This document shows, piece after piece, positions 41,867 to 64,000 of a stretch of 64,000 bases of DNA. Positions within the stretch are counted from its first letter, which is position 1; the number at the start of each line of letters is the position of its first letter. The notes beneath the pieces are model-generated. The model saw only the letters and a program-made list of their open reading frames with translations, was not told the origin of the DNA and searched no databases. A program made the position numbers and the translations under genes. The DNA lies in contig CAVNZM010000008.1 of NCBI GenBank assembly GCA_963693365.1, forward strand, positions 6,882,001 to 6,946,000. Direction: 5' to 3'. Source of the DNA: Amoebidium appalachense (lineage: Eukaryota; Ichthyosporea).

Positions 41867-42594
41867 CAAAGAAACGTCTTTATGTGCTCTTCTTACCGTC
41901 TATTGTCATATTGTATGTGTCCTTACAGTGATTTTATGACGTTTGATGTATGATATCATTATCATACATGGAACATGCCATTATGCATGTAAGGATGGTT
42001 TTATGACGCACCAAAAAGCACATTGTGCATGTGCATAGCACACCGTTACAACATATGCAAGTGCACATTACGACGTCAAATGTATTAATATGCGTCATCT
42101 ACATTATATGTCGTAATGTCCTCCTATGCATCTGTTTACAACATCGTAATGTAATCTGTAGTAGGATGCAAATCACATCTTATGATAGGTCATGGGATAG
42201 CACAAACCCACCCATGGTATATCCACTGGTTGTGTTTCGGATGTCGGAAAGGGCGCCGGAACGATTGGATTTCGATCTATTTTTATAATCAACTGGATGG
42301 GTTTGCAGTGCTCCATTGCATTGCTTTACAACATACAATAGACATACATGTGATAGTCATAGGTATTTGATCAAGAGAGTATTAATACCATACATTCGAT
42401 ATGTTTACAATGCTCCGTTATATGGCTTTACATCAGACCATAGACATGCATAAGATCGTCCACAGGGTGGCGTTTTGATCCTCCCGTAGACGGTGTTACG
42501 ACTGTCTGAATGCTCCCTGGCCGCCGTCATATACCCACCGACTAGACGTCGTATGTTGAATCTATTGCACGTCCATTGCACGTCAGTAAGATGG
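41867..42594. other. AT-rich spacer with dispersed repeat copy 2
   Basis: Contains the 41981-42165 copy of the dispersed ~190-bp repeat and otherwise no supported gene. If the transposase, JmjC and 656-aa genes form one transposon, its right end may lie in this stretch or before 43480. Confidence 0.55.
41981..42165. repeat. Dispersed ~190-bp repeat, copy 2
   Basis: Direct, diverged copy of 22369-22555. Internal fold-back: ACATTACGACGT and ATGTCGTAATGT about 45 bp apart. Confidence 0.65.
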
Positions 42595-43179
42595 CTACAT
42601 TGCACATCCATTGAACAAGCACTCGCGGGGGTCTATGTACGTCCATTGGTGCATCGGGTGTCGGACCGAGCATATTACGACACATCCATTGGACATCGGG
42701 GAGCAATGATATGTATTTGGGGTTAGTTTTGGAGGGGTTGAGGGGTTTCCGATGTCGTCGGGTAGTTTACGACAGCTTTTGGATGCCGCAACAAGATTGC
42801 TGATGGCCCATTGCTCCTTGTCCAGGTCAAGCTCCTTCGATGTTTCCTTAATGTTTCTCAGCTCTGAGCCATTCTCATGGCCCAAGATGTCGTGTCTAGT
42901 TTTCACAAAGAGGCGACTATCGTCACTGAGGCAGGTATAGTTGTTGATGCACACTGCTGTGATTCTAGAGCTTCCTGCCGCTACGTATTTGAAACTGATA
43001 ACTTCTGCCCACGTCTGGCTTGTTGGGCAAAAAATCTCAATATCGGTCCCCGCCATAACTTTGTGACAGGCCAAACTTGAAGCAAACCGCTGAGAGAAAC
43101 GTCGTTTCCACACCTGACAGTCTGTCAAAAATAAATAGGCTGGCACACAGCAAATTCCACGTTTAACACAACCAATCAA
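42595..43179 (-). CDS. Hypothetical protein ORF (partial exon?)
   Basis: Not recognised. A 194-codon open frame with balanced composition (CPTSQTWAEVISFKYVAAGS, DDSRLFVKTRHDILGHENGS, KETSKELDLDKEQWAISNLV) unlike the low-complexity frames around it. A possible acceptor (actgtcag|GTGTGG near 43111) suggests it is an exon. It could be a third gene of the proposed transposon or a relic. No family motif seen. Confidence 0.35.
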   Translation of the reverse strand: MIGCVKRGICCVPAYLFLTDCQVWKRRFSQRFASSLACHKVMAGTDIEIFCPTSQTWAEVISFKYVAAGSSRITAVCINNYTCLSDDSRLFVKTRHDILGHENGSELRNIKETSKELDLDKEQWAISNLVAASKSCRKLPDDIGNPSTPPKLTPNTYHCSPMSNGCVVICSVRHPMHQWTYIDPRECLFNGCAM

Positions 43180-43628
43180 TCGTAACTGGTTTGCACTCCT
43201 TGACCGAACCCAAGTTTTGCGGATATAGTTTTCATTGGTTATAGTAGGCCGTCTTGCATCGACGACCTACCGAGATGGGTAGATGCTTTTCACAACTTAC
43301 TGTGTGCCGGCGAAGTATAAACTCGCTAATACCTTGAACAACTTGGTGCAGTAAACGGCAAAAAAATGTTTAAATTAGTTATTTTTGGCTATAAACTTAT
43401 AAATCTAAGTATTTCTGCCCTACTATATGGTTTTTTGCTATTCATTCACCCCATGGGCTTAATTCTCTATCCAGGGTCCCGGAGGGTACGCGGCGGCTAT
43501 TGGTTGCCGGTCCGAATCGGCTCCTGAGAAGTCATATGAGCCGATTGGATGCGGGTATGCACATACGCCAAATGATTGGATGCGGGTATGCGCAGGTCAA
43601 TTTCCCATTTCCACACAAATGGCCATAT

Positions 43629-43697
<69 letters not shown>

Positions 43698-43775
43698 AGA
43701 AAAGGGAGAGAGAGGGGAGAGCGCAAAGAAGGTAAGCAGACACGAATACAAACAAAGCTAAGACACATACATACT
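43180..43775. other. Spacer with G-run and (GA)n
   Basis: AT-rich at first; short direct repeats gattggatgcgggtatgc at 43538 and 43575; G-run 43629-43660 then (GA)n to 43691. No gene seen. Confidence 0.6.
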
Positions 43776-45080
43776 TCAAGACTCTTGCTGTCCTACGTAG
43801 TGACGTATTCCAACAGCAGCATAGACCAGCAGGGTGCCGGACGATGTCGGCCACGGCTGCAGACGGTTGGCGGCACAAAATTGGACGTATCGATACACAT
43901 CTGACTGATAGACTCTCCAGGTCTTGTCGCTAAGAAAACCCTCCAGCAACAAACTGGCCTCGGCCCGAACCCCTTCCGGCATAGAGGCCACCACAGCTGC
44001 CTTCCACTCCTGGAAGTTGCCCAGGGCAGGGGCCTGCAACGGGCCCACCGGCACCGGTGTTGGCGCCGGGGCAGCCGGCCTGGCCGGGGGCGGAGGAGGG
44101 AGGATAGCAGCTGCGGGGGCCGGCTGTGGCGGTTCGGGCGCGGGGTCTGGCTGGTTGTTGACTGGGCCTAGCTGCGGCGCAGGGACTGGCCGTTGGGCCG
44201 GCACGGGCGGATAGAAATTTATAAACGCATGCAACATGATTTATTATTTTCCCCACACTAATCATGACAGTAATATACAAGAGGCGACGAGCGCACTGCC
44301 CGCCGCAAGTGCCCCGGCCCACTGGCCGGGGGTGCGGCACTACTGCCGCGAGGCACCGCCGGTCGTCATGCCGGCGGCGCCCCCGCTGGGGGGAGGCCCA
44401 CGGCCCCCTGCCCTTTTTCCGTCCAAGCCCCCACGTGGGGCACCACCATCGCTGCCACAGGCCCCCTTGGCACGCTGCACCAGGTTGAGCTCGGCCTCTT
44501 TCTTTCTTGCCTCCGCAAGGGCCCTGGACCATCTTGACGAGAGCTGGGGGTAATAGTCGCGCTCCATCAAGTTGGCCCGCACGACCTGGGGAAACGCACC
44601 ACCCTCAGTAGCCCTGATGTGCTGGTAAGTCACACGTTCGTCTACCAGGTTGAGGATGTCGCCCACCATGCTCCATGTCAGGTCGAGCCGCCGCCGCAGG
44701 TGGGTAGCTTCGTCTTCGTCAGGCAGCCGCGGTATAGCAGCCACGGCGTTGTAGAGATGCAGGAGGGCGTTGCCCAAGCCCCCGGTAAACTCCATTTCTT
44801 CACGGACCGCCTGGCTGAGTTCACTGCGCTCAAACCCTAGGTGCTCAACAGGAATCGGACCAGGCCCGTTGCTGAGGGAGTCCTCCACCACGAAACGGGC
44901 AAAGCCGCCGAAGGCAGGGTGCATGGTTACCAAAGCTTGGCGTTGCACCGGCACCAACGGCAGTTCGGAGAAGCCCCAGTTGCGCCCAAGTCGCTCACGG
45001 CGGGCCTCGTTACTCTCGGCAGCATCGCCAGAAATGAGGCGGCGGAGATCCGCAAGTTAAGCTGAGTAGTTGGCGTCCAT
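43776..45080 (-). pseudogene. Decayed gag plus tyrosine-recombinase N-terminus relic
   Basis: Two minus-strand frames. 45080-44340: starts MDANYSA then a TAA at codon 8 (45059-45057), after which the same frame stays open for 238 codons (ADLRRLISGDAAESNEARRE, FARFVVEDSLSNGPG, RANLMERDYYPQLSSRWSRA), a Gag-like protein. 44237-43776: a Pro/Ala-rich linker followed by a recombinase core-binding-like helix region (LLLEGFLSDKTWRVYQSDVY RYVQFCAANRL), then a stop before any catalytic motif. Between them is a minus-strand AATAAA near 44240. RT and the catalytic YR domain are missing. It is a different family from copies 1-3. The recombinase match is weak. Confidence 0.5.
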
Positions 45081-46020
45081 TCTAGTCACTACTAGAGTGG
45101 CGGGAGCAACGACGTGCAGGACGGAAAGTTTTAAGTATACAGGCGCACTGCCACAAGATTGCTACCTAATCACCAACCGTCACTGCTAGAGAGAGCAGCG
45201 ACGGGGGACAAAAAGTGAGGGTGATTTAATCATCACCCGCTTTTTATAGTACCCTAAAAATTCTGCTACTGTGCCTGTTGGGTGGTCACTTCGATCTCCC
45301 AATATGGCACTACTAAGTTTAGAAAACCTGGATTTCCCAAATCAACGATTCGAATCTGAATGTGATGACGTATCACAATAGCCTGCGCCAAGGCCGTGTG
45401 TTCAGAGGGCCATGGGCCAACCTGCAGATCTTGGTCAGTCAGTTGTGGCCCACATAGTGGGATTGGGCCACTTTTCGAACCCTGGCAGTTTCTGTGTAGA
45501 TGAGCCACGATTGCCCATACATGGCAATGTCAACAAACACTGGATCTGCGATATGATTGGCTAAGCAAAGGTGTGTCGTGCTCACTTACTTGCTTTGCAA
45601 ACCGTGCGACCTCAGATGTCAACTTTGAAGGCGCCACAGTCATGGCACCAAACGCCCGTCACACCCGCCAGCTGCAGACATACCCTCTAGCGTGCGCTTT
45701 TCTTGAAGTCTGCTGGGCAACATGCTGGCTACTGTGGGCCTGCGTGCCCTCCTACGGCCCAGAGGGGAACTGTGCCTGCAGGTAGCTGCACGCAACATGA
45801 CCACTCAGCCAGAGCCCGCAGGTGGTGGGTGTGTCCGTGCCAGTGGGGGCAGTGGGTTGGTTAGGGCCCCGCTGACAATGAGATAAGTGCACCGCGCGAA
45901 CACACACAGGCACACCATACAAGCACGTGCATACATCCACACATGCACGCGCATAAACCCACACATGCACGCGCATAAACCCACACCGGCACTTGTATAC
46001 ACCCACACGTAGCAGCAGGG
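45081..46020. other. Spacer upstream of the PHYH coding exons
   Basis: The first PHYH exon (start codon and any PTS2 peroxisomal signal) should be here. ATGs at 45643 and 45797 open short frames but neither shows a convincing PTS2 motif, so I do not assign it. The left part has an inverted CACTACTAGAGTGG-type sequence belonging to the relic's 5' region. Confidence 0.5.
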
Positions 46021-46238
46021 TTGCAGCGGGAGTTTAGTGTGCGGCCCGAGGCCGGGTGCCCGCTGTCTCCTGCGGACCTCGACTTCTACGAGCAGCACGG
46101 CTACCTGCTGGTCAAGGGCCTGCTGGGCGCCAAGGAGATAGACACCGTCAACAAACGCTTCAGCGACATAGCAAACGGCAGGGTGCGTGGGTGGGAAGGG
46201 TTCTGAAGCAGGTGGCTGGGGGGAAAAGGGGAGGAGGG

Positions 46239-46269
<31 letters not shown>

Positions 46270-46689
46270 AAGGGTAGGGGGGTTGCCAAAACCTGCAATG
46301 GCGTCGACAGTGGAGGGACGCTCAGAAGCTGTGTGCTGACGGGCTGCGGCAGGTGCCGTACTCTGGGATGGTGATGATGAAGGACATAGAGCTGGTCAAG
46401 AGGGCAAAGAAGACCGGTGAGAGGCTGGTGGGGGAGCAGGTCGTCACAAAGCTGCAGGTGGGCGTCGGGTGTTGAGGTGCATATGTGGGTGCATACGTGG
46501 GTGCATACGTGGGTGCTGTACTGACTTCATGCATGGTTGGTTATTTCAAAAATGGGCCACTGTTGAAGTGGCTCTGTGCTTACCTTTACTTAAGGAAAAG
46601 ACGTAGGGTGCACGTTTTGTTTGGTTTGCATTTGCTGCTCTTTATTCTTTCCCATCTGCCCACCAGCTTAGAATTGTACTTTTCTAACC

Positions 46690-46757
<68 letters not shown>

Positions 46758-48159
46758 ACACACACCCACCCCTCACACAAACGGCTCGCGCTGGCACCCT
46801 GCACGTGCGCAGGACTGGGTGCAGGACCAGGTGCTGTTTGGCTACTGCCGGCTGCCGCAGATACTCGACTACGTGAAGGCCTTTGTGGGCTACCAGGGTG
46901 CAAAGGCCATCCACACCATGTACATAAACAAGCCCCCAGACCTGGGCCAGGTAACCAGGGGGAAATGGGGGGAGTGGGGGCACAAGGGCTGCGGGACTAA
47001 GGGGGGGGAGGGGGCGGCCCTGTGTGTGTGCAGGGCAGCAGCAGGCACCCACTGCACCAGGACCTGTGGTACTTCCCCCTGCGGCCATCCAATCGCATAG
47101 TGGCCGCCTGGACGGCCCTGGAGTACATCGACCGCACAAACGGCTGCCTGGTCGTGCGCCCGGGCAGCCACCGCAGCCCCCTGTACGTGCACGAGTACCC
47201 GGACGACGGCATAGTCAACAGGGTCCGTGCCCAGGGGGGGAGAGAGGTGTTGTTGGGGCTAAGTGCTGACCCCCCCCCCCCCCCCCCCCAGGCCTACCAC
47301 GGTATCCAGGGCATGACGGCAGAGGCAGCGGCTGAGCAGCAGGAGGCAGTCGTCATGGAGCCCGGTAAGGGGGGCAGGGGGGGTCTTTTTTGTTTCGTGG
47401 TGGGGGAGAGAGGGTTGATGTAAGGTTTTGGTTTTGGTCCCCCTGCAATCCCATCCGCTCCCCCCTCCCCCCCCCCCCCCCCCCCCCCCCCTTTTATATT
47501 TTCCCTGGGCGAAAGGGGTAAGGCATGGGGCAGGGTTCGTGTCCAGCTGCTGACGTCACCACAGGGGACACCATCTTCTTCCACCCGCTGCTTATCCACG
47601 GGTCCGGGCGCAACTCGTCCACACGCAACCGCAAAGCCATCAGCTGCCACTATGCCGGGGCAGAGTGCAGATACGTGGACCTGGCCGGCACCATACAGGT
47701 AGGCCCCAACACACTTGTTGTCCCACGCCCGTCACCCCACATCCCCTTAACCCCACACCCCTTTTCCTCAGCACCCTTTCCTACAAAAATACCGTATCTC
47801 TTACCCGCACAACAACACTCCCAAGCTTAATTCCCCCGAAACTCCACTCTCTTAGCACCGCACTTTAACAACCACAAACCCCCTGAACTTGACAGTCACA
47901 CACCCTCAATCACCACCCTGATCCCCCCCGTGACTTCACACTCCCTATTTGCGGACTTTGATGCTTCTCCCTGCACACCTGCATGCCTACCTTGCACGCT
48001 CACACTATTCTACACGGGCAGGAGCCCATCGTGCAGGAGATCTTGGACATGGCCATACGGCAGTACGGTATGCCGTCCAGCACGACCTTCAACCAGATAT
48101 GGCGGGGCAAGAGCAGGACCGTCTACGGCACCATGGACAAGCAGCCCGACGCCCTGTGA
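46021..48159 (+). CDS. PHYH: Phytanoyl-CoA 2-hydroxylase (PHYH), first exon not found
   Basis: Peroxisomal Fe(II)/2-oxoglutarate dioxygenase that starts alpha-oxidation of 3-methyl-branched fatty acyl-CoA. Exons: about 46021-46182, 46353-46457, 46813-46950, 47034-47222, 47292-47364, 47565-47698, 48022-48159, all phase-consistent. Motifs: [42 protein letters not shown] with the Fe ligands His and Asp (HQD); [25 protein letters not shown]; and [16 protein letters not shown] with the distal Fe His, followed by the 2OG-binding Arg in [11 protein letters not shown]. Length from the first visible exon is about 313 aa, close to mature PHYH. The start exon and targeting signal are unassigned. Introns contain very long C-runs (46691-46757). 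Confidence 0.93.
46691..46757. repeat. 67-base C homopolymer
   Basis: Uninterrupted C-run in a PHYH intron, 55 bp before the acceptor of the next exon. Confidence 0.97.
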
Positions 48160-59109
<10,950 letters not shown>

Positions 59110-60402
59110 GCGCATGAAAATGTACACAAGAATGTATGGTGGGCCGCACAGGGGGATACACACATGGACGGGATGGGGGGGGGGCATATGTGGCGTGTAG
59201 GGGGGGGGGGGGGGGGGGGGGGGGGAGGTTATGGCAATTAAAGAATGCACCATGCAGGCAGGTACTCGAACAGTTGTGCGGCAATTAAAGAATGCACCAT
59301 GCAAGGCTACGCCGTGTTGTGCAGCAATTAAAGAATGCACCATGCAAGGCTATGCGGTGTTTTGCGGCAATTAAAGAATACAGAGACTATGCGGTGTTGT
59401 GCAACAGGTATGGTTGCAGGCATAGGTCCCTGGGTAAGCAGGGCCAGGGGGGGGGAGGGGGGGGGCACATCTGGAGACTTGAGGACAGGGGACAAGGCAA
59501 TGGGCATGTTGCAGTTAGGCACGCATAGCCGTGGACAGGACAGGCACATGCACGTGCCCTTGCGTGGACCTGGCCCCAGAAGGGTTCGTGATGGTGACAC
59601 GTGTGCACGCGCACAAGCATGCACCTGCCTGTGGGTGCATGCCTGCACGTGCATGCATGGTGCCAACACCCCAGCTGCTGTGCTGCCTCACGGCATGGCC
59701 AGCTACACTGCCCTTTTCTTGGGTATTTGTACGGGGATTATGCATGGGGTCATGCCGGCATAGGTGTTAGTCCAACACACGGTGCTGGCCCACTGGCTGG
59801 GGCATGCCCAGTGTGCCGTGCCACATATTGGCCCCCACAGCCACACCATGCCACTAGTACTAGCATAGCGCCTAGACCCCTGCTGCCACAGGTCACCCCC
59901 CCCACCTGCCAGGGCTATCCACTAGGGGGGCACCAAGACAGGACTAGGCCGGCACCAAGCAGAGAACAGTGCTCAGGCAGGGCTGCAGCATGGTGTGGTG
60001 CCTCATTAATGGGGCACAGAGGCAACGGGTACAGCCCCCCTGCACGCCAATATAATGCGCCCTACCAGGCTATGATGGGCCAAACTCGATCCTCATGTCA
60101 CGGCCACTTTATTGACCCCTCCCATCACCATATGGACCCCCACCAGCCCACCCCCAATGAACCGCGCACCAGGCCACTTTTATGAACCCTCTTCCCCCCC
60201 CCACCTCAAGAACTCCAATGAACCCTCAACCCTTCCCCCCTTGCCCCTCTAATGGACCCCCCCTACACCCTTGCTAGCCCCATGGATCCTCCCTACTCCC
60301 TGCTTGCCCCATGGACCCCCCCTACTCCCTAATGGCCATGGACCCCGCTACTCCCTAATAGCCATGGACCCCCCCTACTCCCTGCTAGCCCCATGGACCC
60401 CC
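59110..60402. other. Convergent intergenic spacer with short tandem repeats
   Basis: Between the PACSIN stop and the stop of the minus-strand gene. Holds about four ~50-bp units containing gcggcaattaaagaatgcaccatgc (59230-59400) and a run of catggaccccccctactccct units (60250-60420). No gene supported. Confidence 0.65.
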
Positions 60403-62604
60403 CTACTCTCTAATGGCCACGGGCACGACCCTAGTGGGGTCAGCCACACAGTGCTCCTCCATGTTGAGGGCGGCCCGCCCAGTCCACAGCCCGGCTGCAG
60501 CATGGATGCTGTCGTACCTGCGTGGGGGGGGGGGGGGGGGGGGGAGAGAAGGGAGGTTGTGTGGGAGGGGGGGGGGGAGACAGTCACCACTTAATACCGC
60601 ATTCCATGCATTCCATATAGGGCCTTCCCCTCCCCCCCCCCCCCCCTCCCCCCCCCACAGTGACCCTCCCCCCCCCCAAACATTGAGACCTCCCATAATG
60701 CACCGTCTAGCTGTAGTTGCCTCCTGCATAAACCTTTTTAGGAAAGATGTTTGCAAAATCAGGTAGGGTACCTGGGTCCCATGGAAGGTCGTTATATAAA
60801 CCACAAGTTGAACAGCTATTTTAAGTGTCTTCCCTGGTGCCTAAGGTTGGATTTTACGCGCATTTTGATTTGGAGATCGCTAGTCAGGGGTACAATCGGT
60901 GTGCCGCTAATCGAGGCAGAGAGACCAAGCCTCGGGTGGTGGCTGTTTCTGCTCAATTTTTGGCCTTAGCAATATATCAGGTAGATATAGCCGAGAGTTA
61001 AGGACAAATGAAGGTGCAAACATGCCAAATTAAGGTACACAGGTGAACGTGCACACCCCAACAGGCACATGCACGCACCTCTCGACCTTGTGCCAGTTGC
61101 CGCTGTTGTCGCAGTCCAAGGGGGTGGCCGTCTTGGTCTTGCCCAGCTGCACCTGCAGGGTGGCGGTATTAAAACGTGTGGTATTGCCTCAGCATGTGAT
61201 ATTACATGTGATGTTACCTCAGCATGTGGTTCTACCTCAGCATGTGATATTACATGTGGTGTCACCTCAGCATGTGATATTACATGTGGTGTTACCTCAG
61301 CATGTGGTTCTACCTCAGCATGTGATATTACATGTGGTGTTACCTCAGCATGTGATATTACATCATGTGATATTACCTCAGCATGTGGTTCTACCTCAGC
61401 ATGTGATATTACACGTGGTGTTACCTCAGCATGTGATATTACCTCATGTGATATACATGTGGTATTACCTCAGCATGTGGTTCTACCTCAGCATGTGGTA
61501 CTGCCTCAATGATATTACATGTGATATAACCTCAACATGTGGTATTACATGTGATGGGCCTCAGCATGTGATATTACCTCATGTGATATTACATGTGATA
61601 TTACCTCAGCATGTGGTTCTACCTCAGCATGTGGTACTGCCTCAACATGTGATATTACCTCAGCATGTGATATAACCCCAGCATGTGATGGCACGGCGTG
61701 GTGGCTGGCCGGGTCACAGCCCGCAGACAAGCAAATGAGCTGGTGAGCACTGGTTGTGTTCCATTGGGCCCGCATTGAGAAACAATGGGCGCCTTAGTGG
61801 CCAGTCATTGCTTTGTGTGTGAAGGGGAGTGCAGGTTATCAAGGTGTGTGTGTGTGGTGGGGGGGGAGTTCCAACCCACCTTGACCTCGACCAGGCAGCC
61901 CGGCCTGCGCCCCGTGAACCGTCTGGCCTTGTTGATGTCCCGGCTCACATAGACCCCTGGGCCCAGCATGAGCCCCCCCGCCTCGTTCCTCTTGAACCCC
62001 CCCTGCAGGATGGCCAGGGCAGCCTGCGTGCCCCCCTTGACCCCGTGGTAGGCCGTCACCACCCCACAGCCCTTGCCCTCCCCATGCCCCCGCTGCTGGC
62101 AGTCCCGGCACCTGGAAAGGGGGGGGGAGGGGGGGGGAGGGGCGGGGGGGGTCAGAGCTTTGAGGGAGGCCTGGGGGGGAGGGGGGGTGGGAGGATGATT
62201 GGTTGCTATGTGGGTAGTGGGCAGGCAGCAAATGGAGTAGGAGCAAATAGGCTTGTGGGTGTGCAGCACATGCAGGCAGTAGTGGTGCAAGGGTATCTTG
62301 CGGATGCACCAGCAACGTGAAAGGTGTGTGTTCTGCTGACTCTGGCTACTAGGGGGTGGGGCGGAAAAGGAAAAGAAAGAGGGGTGTATGGGACTCACAC
62401 GTGCATGGCCGTGGTGTGGCTGGTGGCACTGCAGTGCAGGCAGGGGGGGTGGCTGTGGGCTGCAAAGTGGCTGCTGTTTGCTGCCGTGGCGGCACAGCCC
62501 AGGCCCTGGGGGCAGGGGGGCGCAGTGGTGGTGGCCGTGATCACGGGGTGATGGCTACCCTGTGGAGACACATGGGGTCACCAAGCTGCATGGTGTTAGG
62601 GAGA

Positions 62605-62668
<64 letters not shown>

Positions 62669-64000
62669 GTGGGTGGGTGGGGTGGGTGGGGGATGAGGGT
62701 TATGCATGGCACCCTTTTGGCTGCTCTTGTCCTATCGGAGGAAAAGTGGAGGATGGGGGGGGTGATAGTATCGACTACCGGTGTTAAAGTGTATGTGGCC
62801 CTAACAGGCTGCCAGGCAGGTACTTACTGCCTGCTGGCTGGCCACAGGCAGCTGCATGCAGTCCCCGCTGTGGCTGCGCCCCTTGGCACAGCCCCTGCAG
62901 CACGTGCGGTAGCCTGCACGTGCCTGCAGCCCACACCCAGCCACACACCCGCCGCCTGCCTGCCCACTGCCACAGCTGCCGTCGTGGCTACCTGCCCCCA
63001 CCCCGCATGCACGGCAGCACGTCACATAGCCCTGCCCTGCTGCCGCCCGCCCACAGTTCTGAATGCACTGTGTCCTGCTTGGTTGAGGGGAAGGTCAGGT
63101 AACAGCATGCTGTTGCATATGAAGGAGAAAAGACCAAAACACATGTGTGCTGGTGTCAGTGTGTGTGTTCTTTGTCTTTGCTTGCGTCTCTTCAATCACA
63201 AATTGTGAATTATGCTGGTCTCAGTGTGTGTGTTCTTTGTCTTTGCTTGCATCTCTTCAATCACAAATTGTGACTTAACACATGTGTGCTGGTGTCAGTG
63301 TGTGTGTTCTTTGTCCTTGCTTGCATCTCTTCAATCACAAATTGTGAATTCTTTCAGGGGGTATTTCTGGCCAAGTGGGGTTGGACAAGATCGCAGAACA
63401 CGAGCAATTGGACGCAGATGTGTTGTTTATTGGCCCCACTGGGGTCATGTGACCAATGACACCAGCAATGTTTCAGCACATGTTGGTGTGTGGTTTGTCC
63501 CCTTGTGTGTTCTATGTGGCACCATGCTCGTAGCAATATGTGCTGTGTGAACTGTATCTGTAATGAATAAAGCGTCGTGCATTGGCCAAGGTAATGTCGA
63601 ACTGCAGTGTGTGTGCATCCTAAGGCCCCCAATGCCACCAAGCAGGCCGGCTAAATCACAAGCACATATGTCACTATATCACGGCCTAGACCCCACACTC
63701 CCTGCATGCACGTTGATCATGTTATTAGTAGGATCCTCAGAGACTACAGGTGTTGCTCCTGTCGTTATCTCATATGCAACACCCTCTATGCTGCGTACAC
63801 AGCAATATGCCCCACAGTGGGGTGATGGCGGGTGACCTACGTTGCTGTGCCGCCCTTTTCATCGTGGCCCCTCCCCGACCCACAGCCCCTGCAGCAAGTC
63901 CTGAACCCACTGTTTGCAGTCACCCCACAGCCCTTCCCACATGCCCGGCTGCCTTGCCCGTCCCTCCCTGCTGCCACCTTCCCCTCTCTGCCACATGTGG
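60403..64000 (-). CDS. Cys/His-module and GIG2-like (PARP-fold) protein, N-terminus beyond window
   Basis: Exons on the minus strand: >64000-63841, 63074-62828, 62559-62399, 62111-61880, 61152-61079, 60517-60403 (stop), phases all consistent. The first two carry three related Cys/His modules (CGKGCGVTANSGFRTCCRGC; CIQNCGRAAAGQGYVTCCRA; VAGCGLQARAGYRTCCRGCA) with a TCCRxC core and a following H...C, probably zinc-binding. Exon 3 has CPQGLGCAATAANSSHFAAH ending in an SHPPC segment, reminiscent of a PBZ-like C2H2 finger. Exons 4-6 resemble GIG2-like PARP folds: TAYHGVKGGTQAALAILQGG, GGLMLGPGVYVSRDINKA, then YDSIHAA and EEHCVADPTRVVPVAI at the end. His of YHG and Tyr of GVYVS match the H-Y positions of PARPs. 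ADP-ribosylation activity is inferred only. Family assignment from memory of motifs, not a search. Confidence 0.75.
61160..61690. repeat. Degenerate CAGCATGTG-GATATTACATGTG array in an intron
   Basis: About 25 short units (acctcagcatgtgatattacatgtggt and variants) between exons 4 and 5 of the GIG2-like gene. Confidence 0.9.
62609..62665. repeat. 57-base G homopolymer
   Basis: Uninterrupted G-run in an intron of the GIG2-like gene. Confidence 0.97.
63140..63350. repeat. Three tandem ~70-90-bp units
   Basis: Each unit reads gtcagtgtgtgtgttctttgt then ttgcttgc-tctcttcaatcacaaattgtga. Units start near 63151, 63211 and 63290, in the first intron visible for the GIG2-like gene. Confidence 0.9.

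Noticed and set aside
42369-42594. Right terminal inverted repeat of the proposed transposon
   Set aside because: Comparison by eye with 20950-21375 gave only short chance matches; not claimed.
45643-45785. PHYH first exon with a peroxisomal PTS2 signal
   Set aside because: The ORF has no PTS2 match (R-x-L..x5..H/Q-L/A not satisfied) and no clear donor in the right phase.

Overview
This is nuclear DNA from an intron-rich eukaryote. Genes are split by GT-AG introns, and the intron space is crowded with (GT/CA)n and (CT)n microsatellites and long G or C homopolymers. The host gene set is a syndapin/PACSIN F-BAR-SH3 protein, a phytanoyl-CoA hydroxylase, thrombospondin type-1 (TSP1) repeats carried on symmetric phase 1-1 exons, and a GIG2-like ADP-ribosyltransferase-fold protein. 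This points to a holozoan (an animal or a close unicellular relative); the species cannot be told from the sequence. No rRNA, tRNA or CRISPR array was recognised.

Left part (1-21 kb) is a pile of retroelements in and around a minus-strand multi-TSP1 gene (exons between 3204 and 13103). It holds: a 5'-truncated tyrosine-recombinase (YR) retrotransposon (1-2224); a complete, very young Ty1/copia element (3593-9470, two 765-bp LTRs, 5-bp target duplication, 1432-aa intact polyprotein); a 570-bp terminal-inverted-repeat element in a TSP intron (11777-12346); an internally deleted YR element (13156-14234); and a second, broken copia element (about 15648-20330) that carries a fragment of the first copia family in the opposite orientation.

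Middle part (21-43 kb) is the most unusual region. A minus-strand, eight-exon gene (29996-21376) encodes a 1071-aa Plavaka/KDZ-type DNA transposase. Its introns hold a 183-bp and a 366-bp tandem array. Facing away from it, across a 965-bp CCAAT-rich spacer, lies a seven-exon plus-strand gene (30962-41716, 656 aa, unrecognised, basic start and acidic tail). Its first intron contains, on the same strand, an intronless JmjN/JmjC histone-demethylase-like ORF, which is itself cut by a 4.9-kb YR retrotransposon (31506-36382) such that exact removal would leave the reading frame intact. A transposase next to an Fe(II)/2-oxoglutarate dioxygenase recalls the published association of KDZ transposons with TET/JBP dioxygenases; that the three genes form one mobile unit is my inference.

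Right part (43-64 kb) holds a decayed gag/YR relic (about 43776-45080, minus), the PHYH gene (46.0-48.2 kb, plus), a simple-repeat-rich intergenic stretch, the PACSIN gene (51113-59109, plus, ten exons, 436 aa) and, converging on it, the 3' end of a Cys-rich/GIG2-like gene (60403 to beyond 64000, minus). PACSIN exon 3 has its 3' end and 5' splice site copied about ten times in tandem, and several PACSIN acceptors are formed directly by the end of (CA)n microsatellites.

Exon models were built by hand from splice sites, phase continuity and family similarity. In the transposase, acidic-protein, PACSIN and PHYH models all coding lengths add up without a frameshift, so the frameshifts in the TSP1 exons and YR elements are probably real decay, although homopolymer errors are possible.
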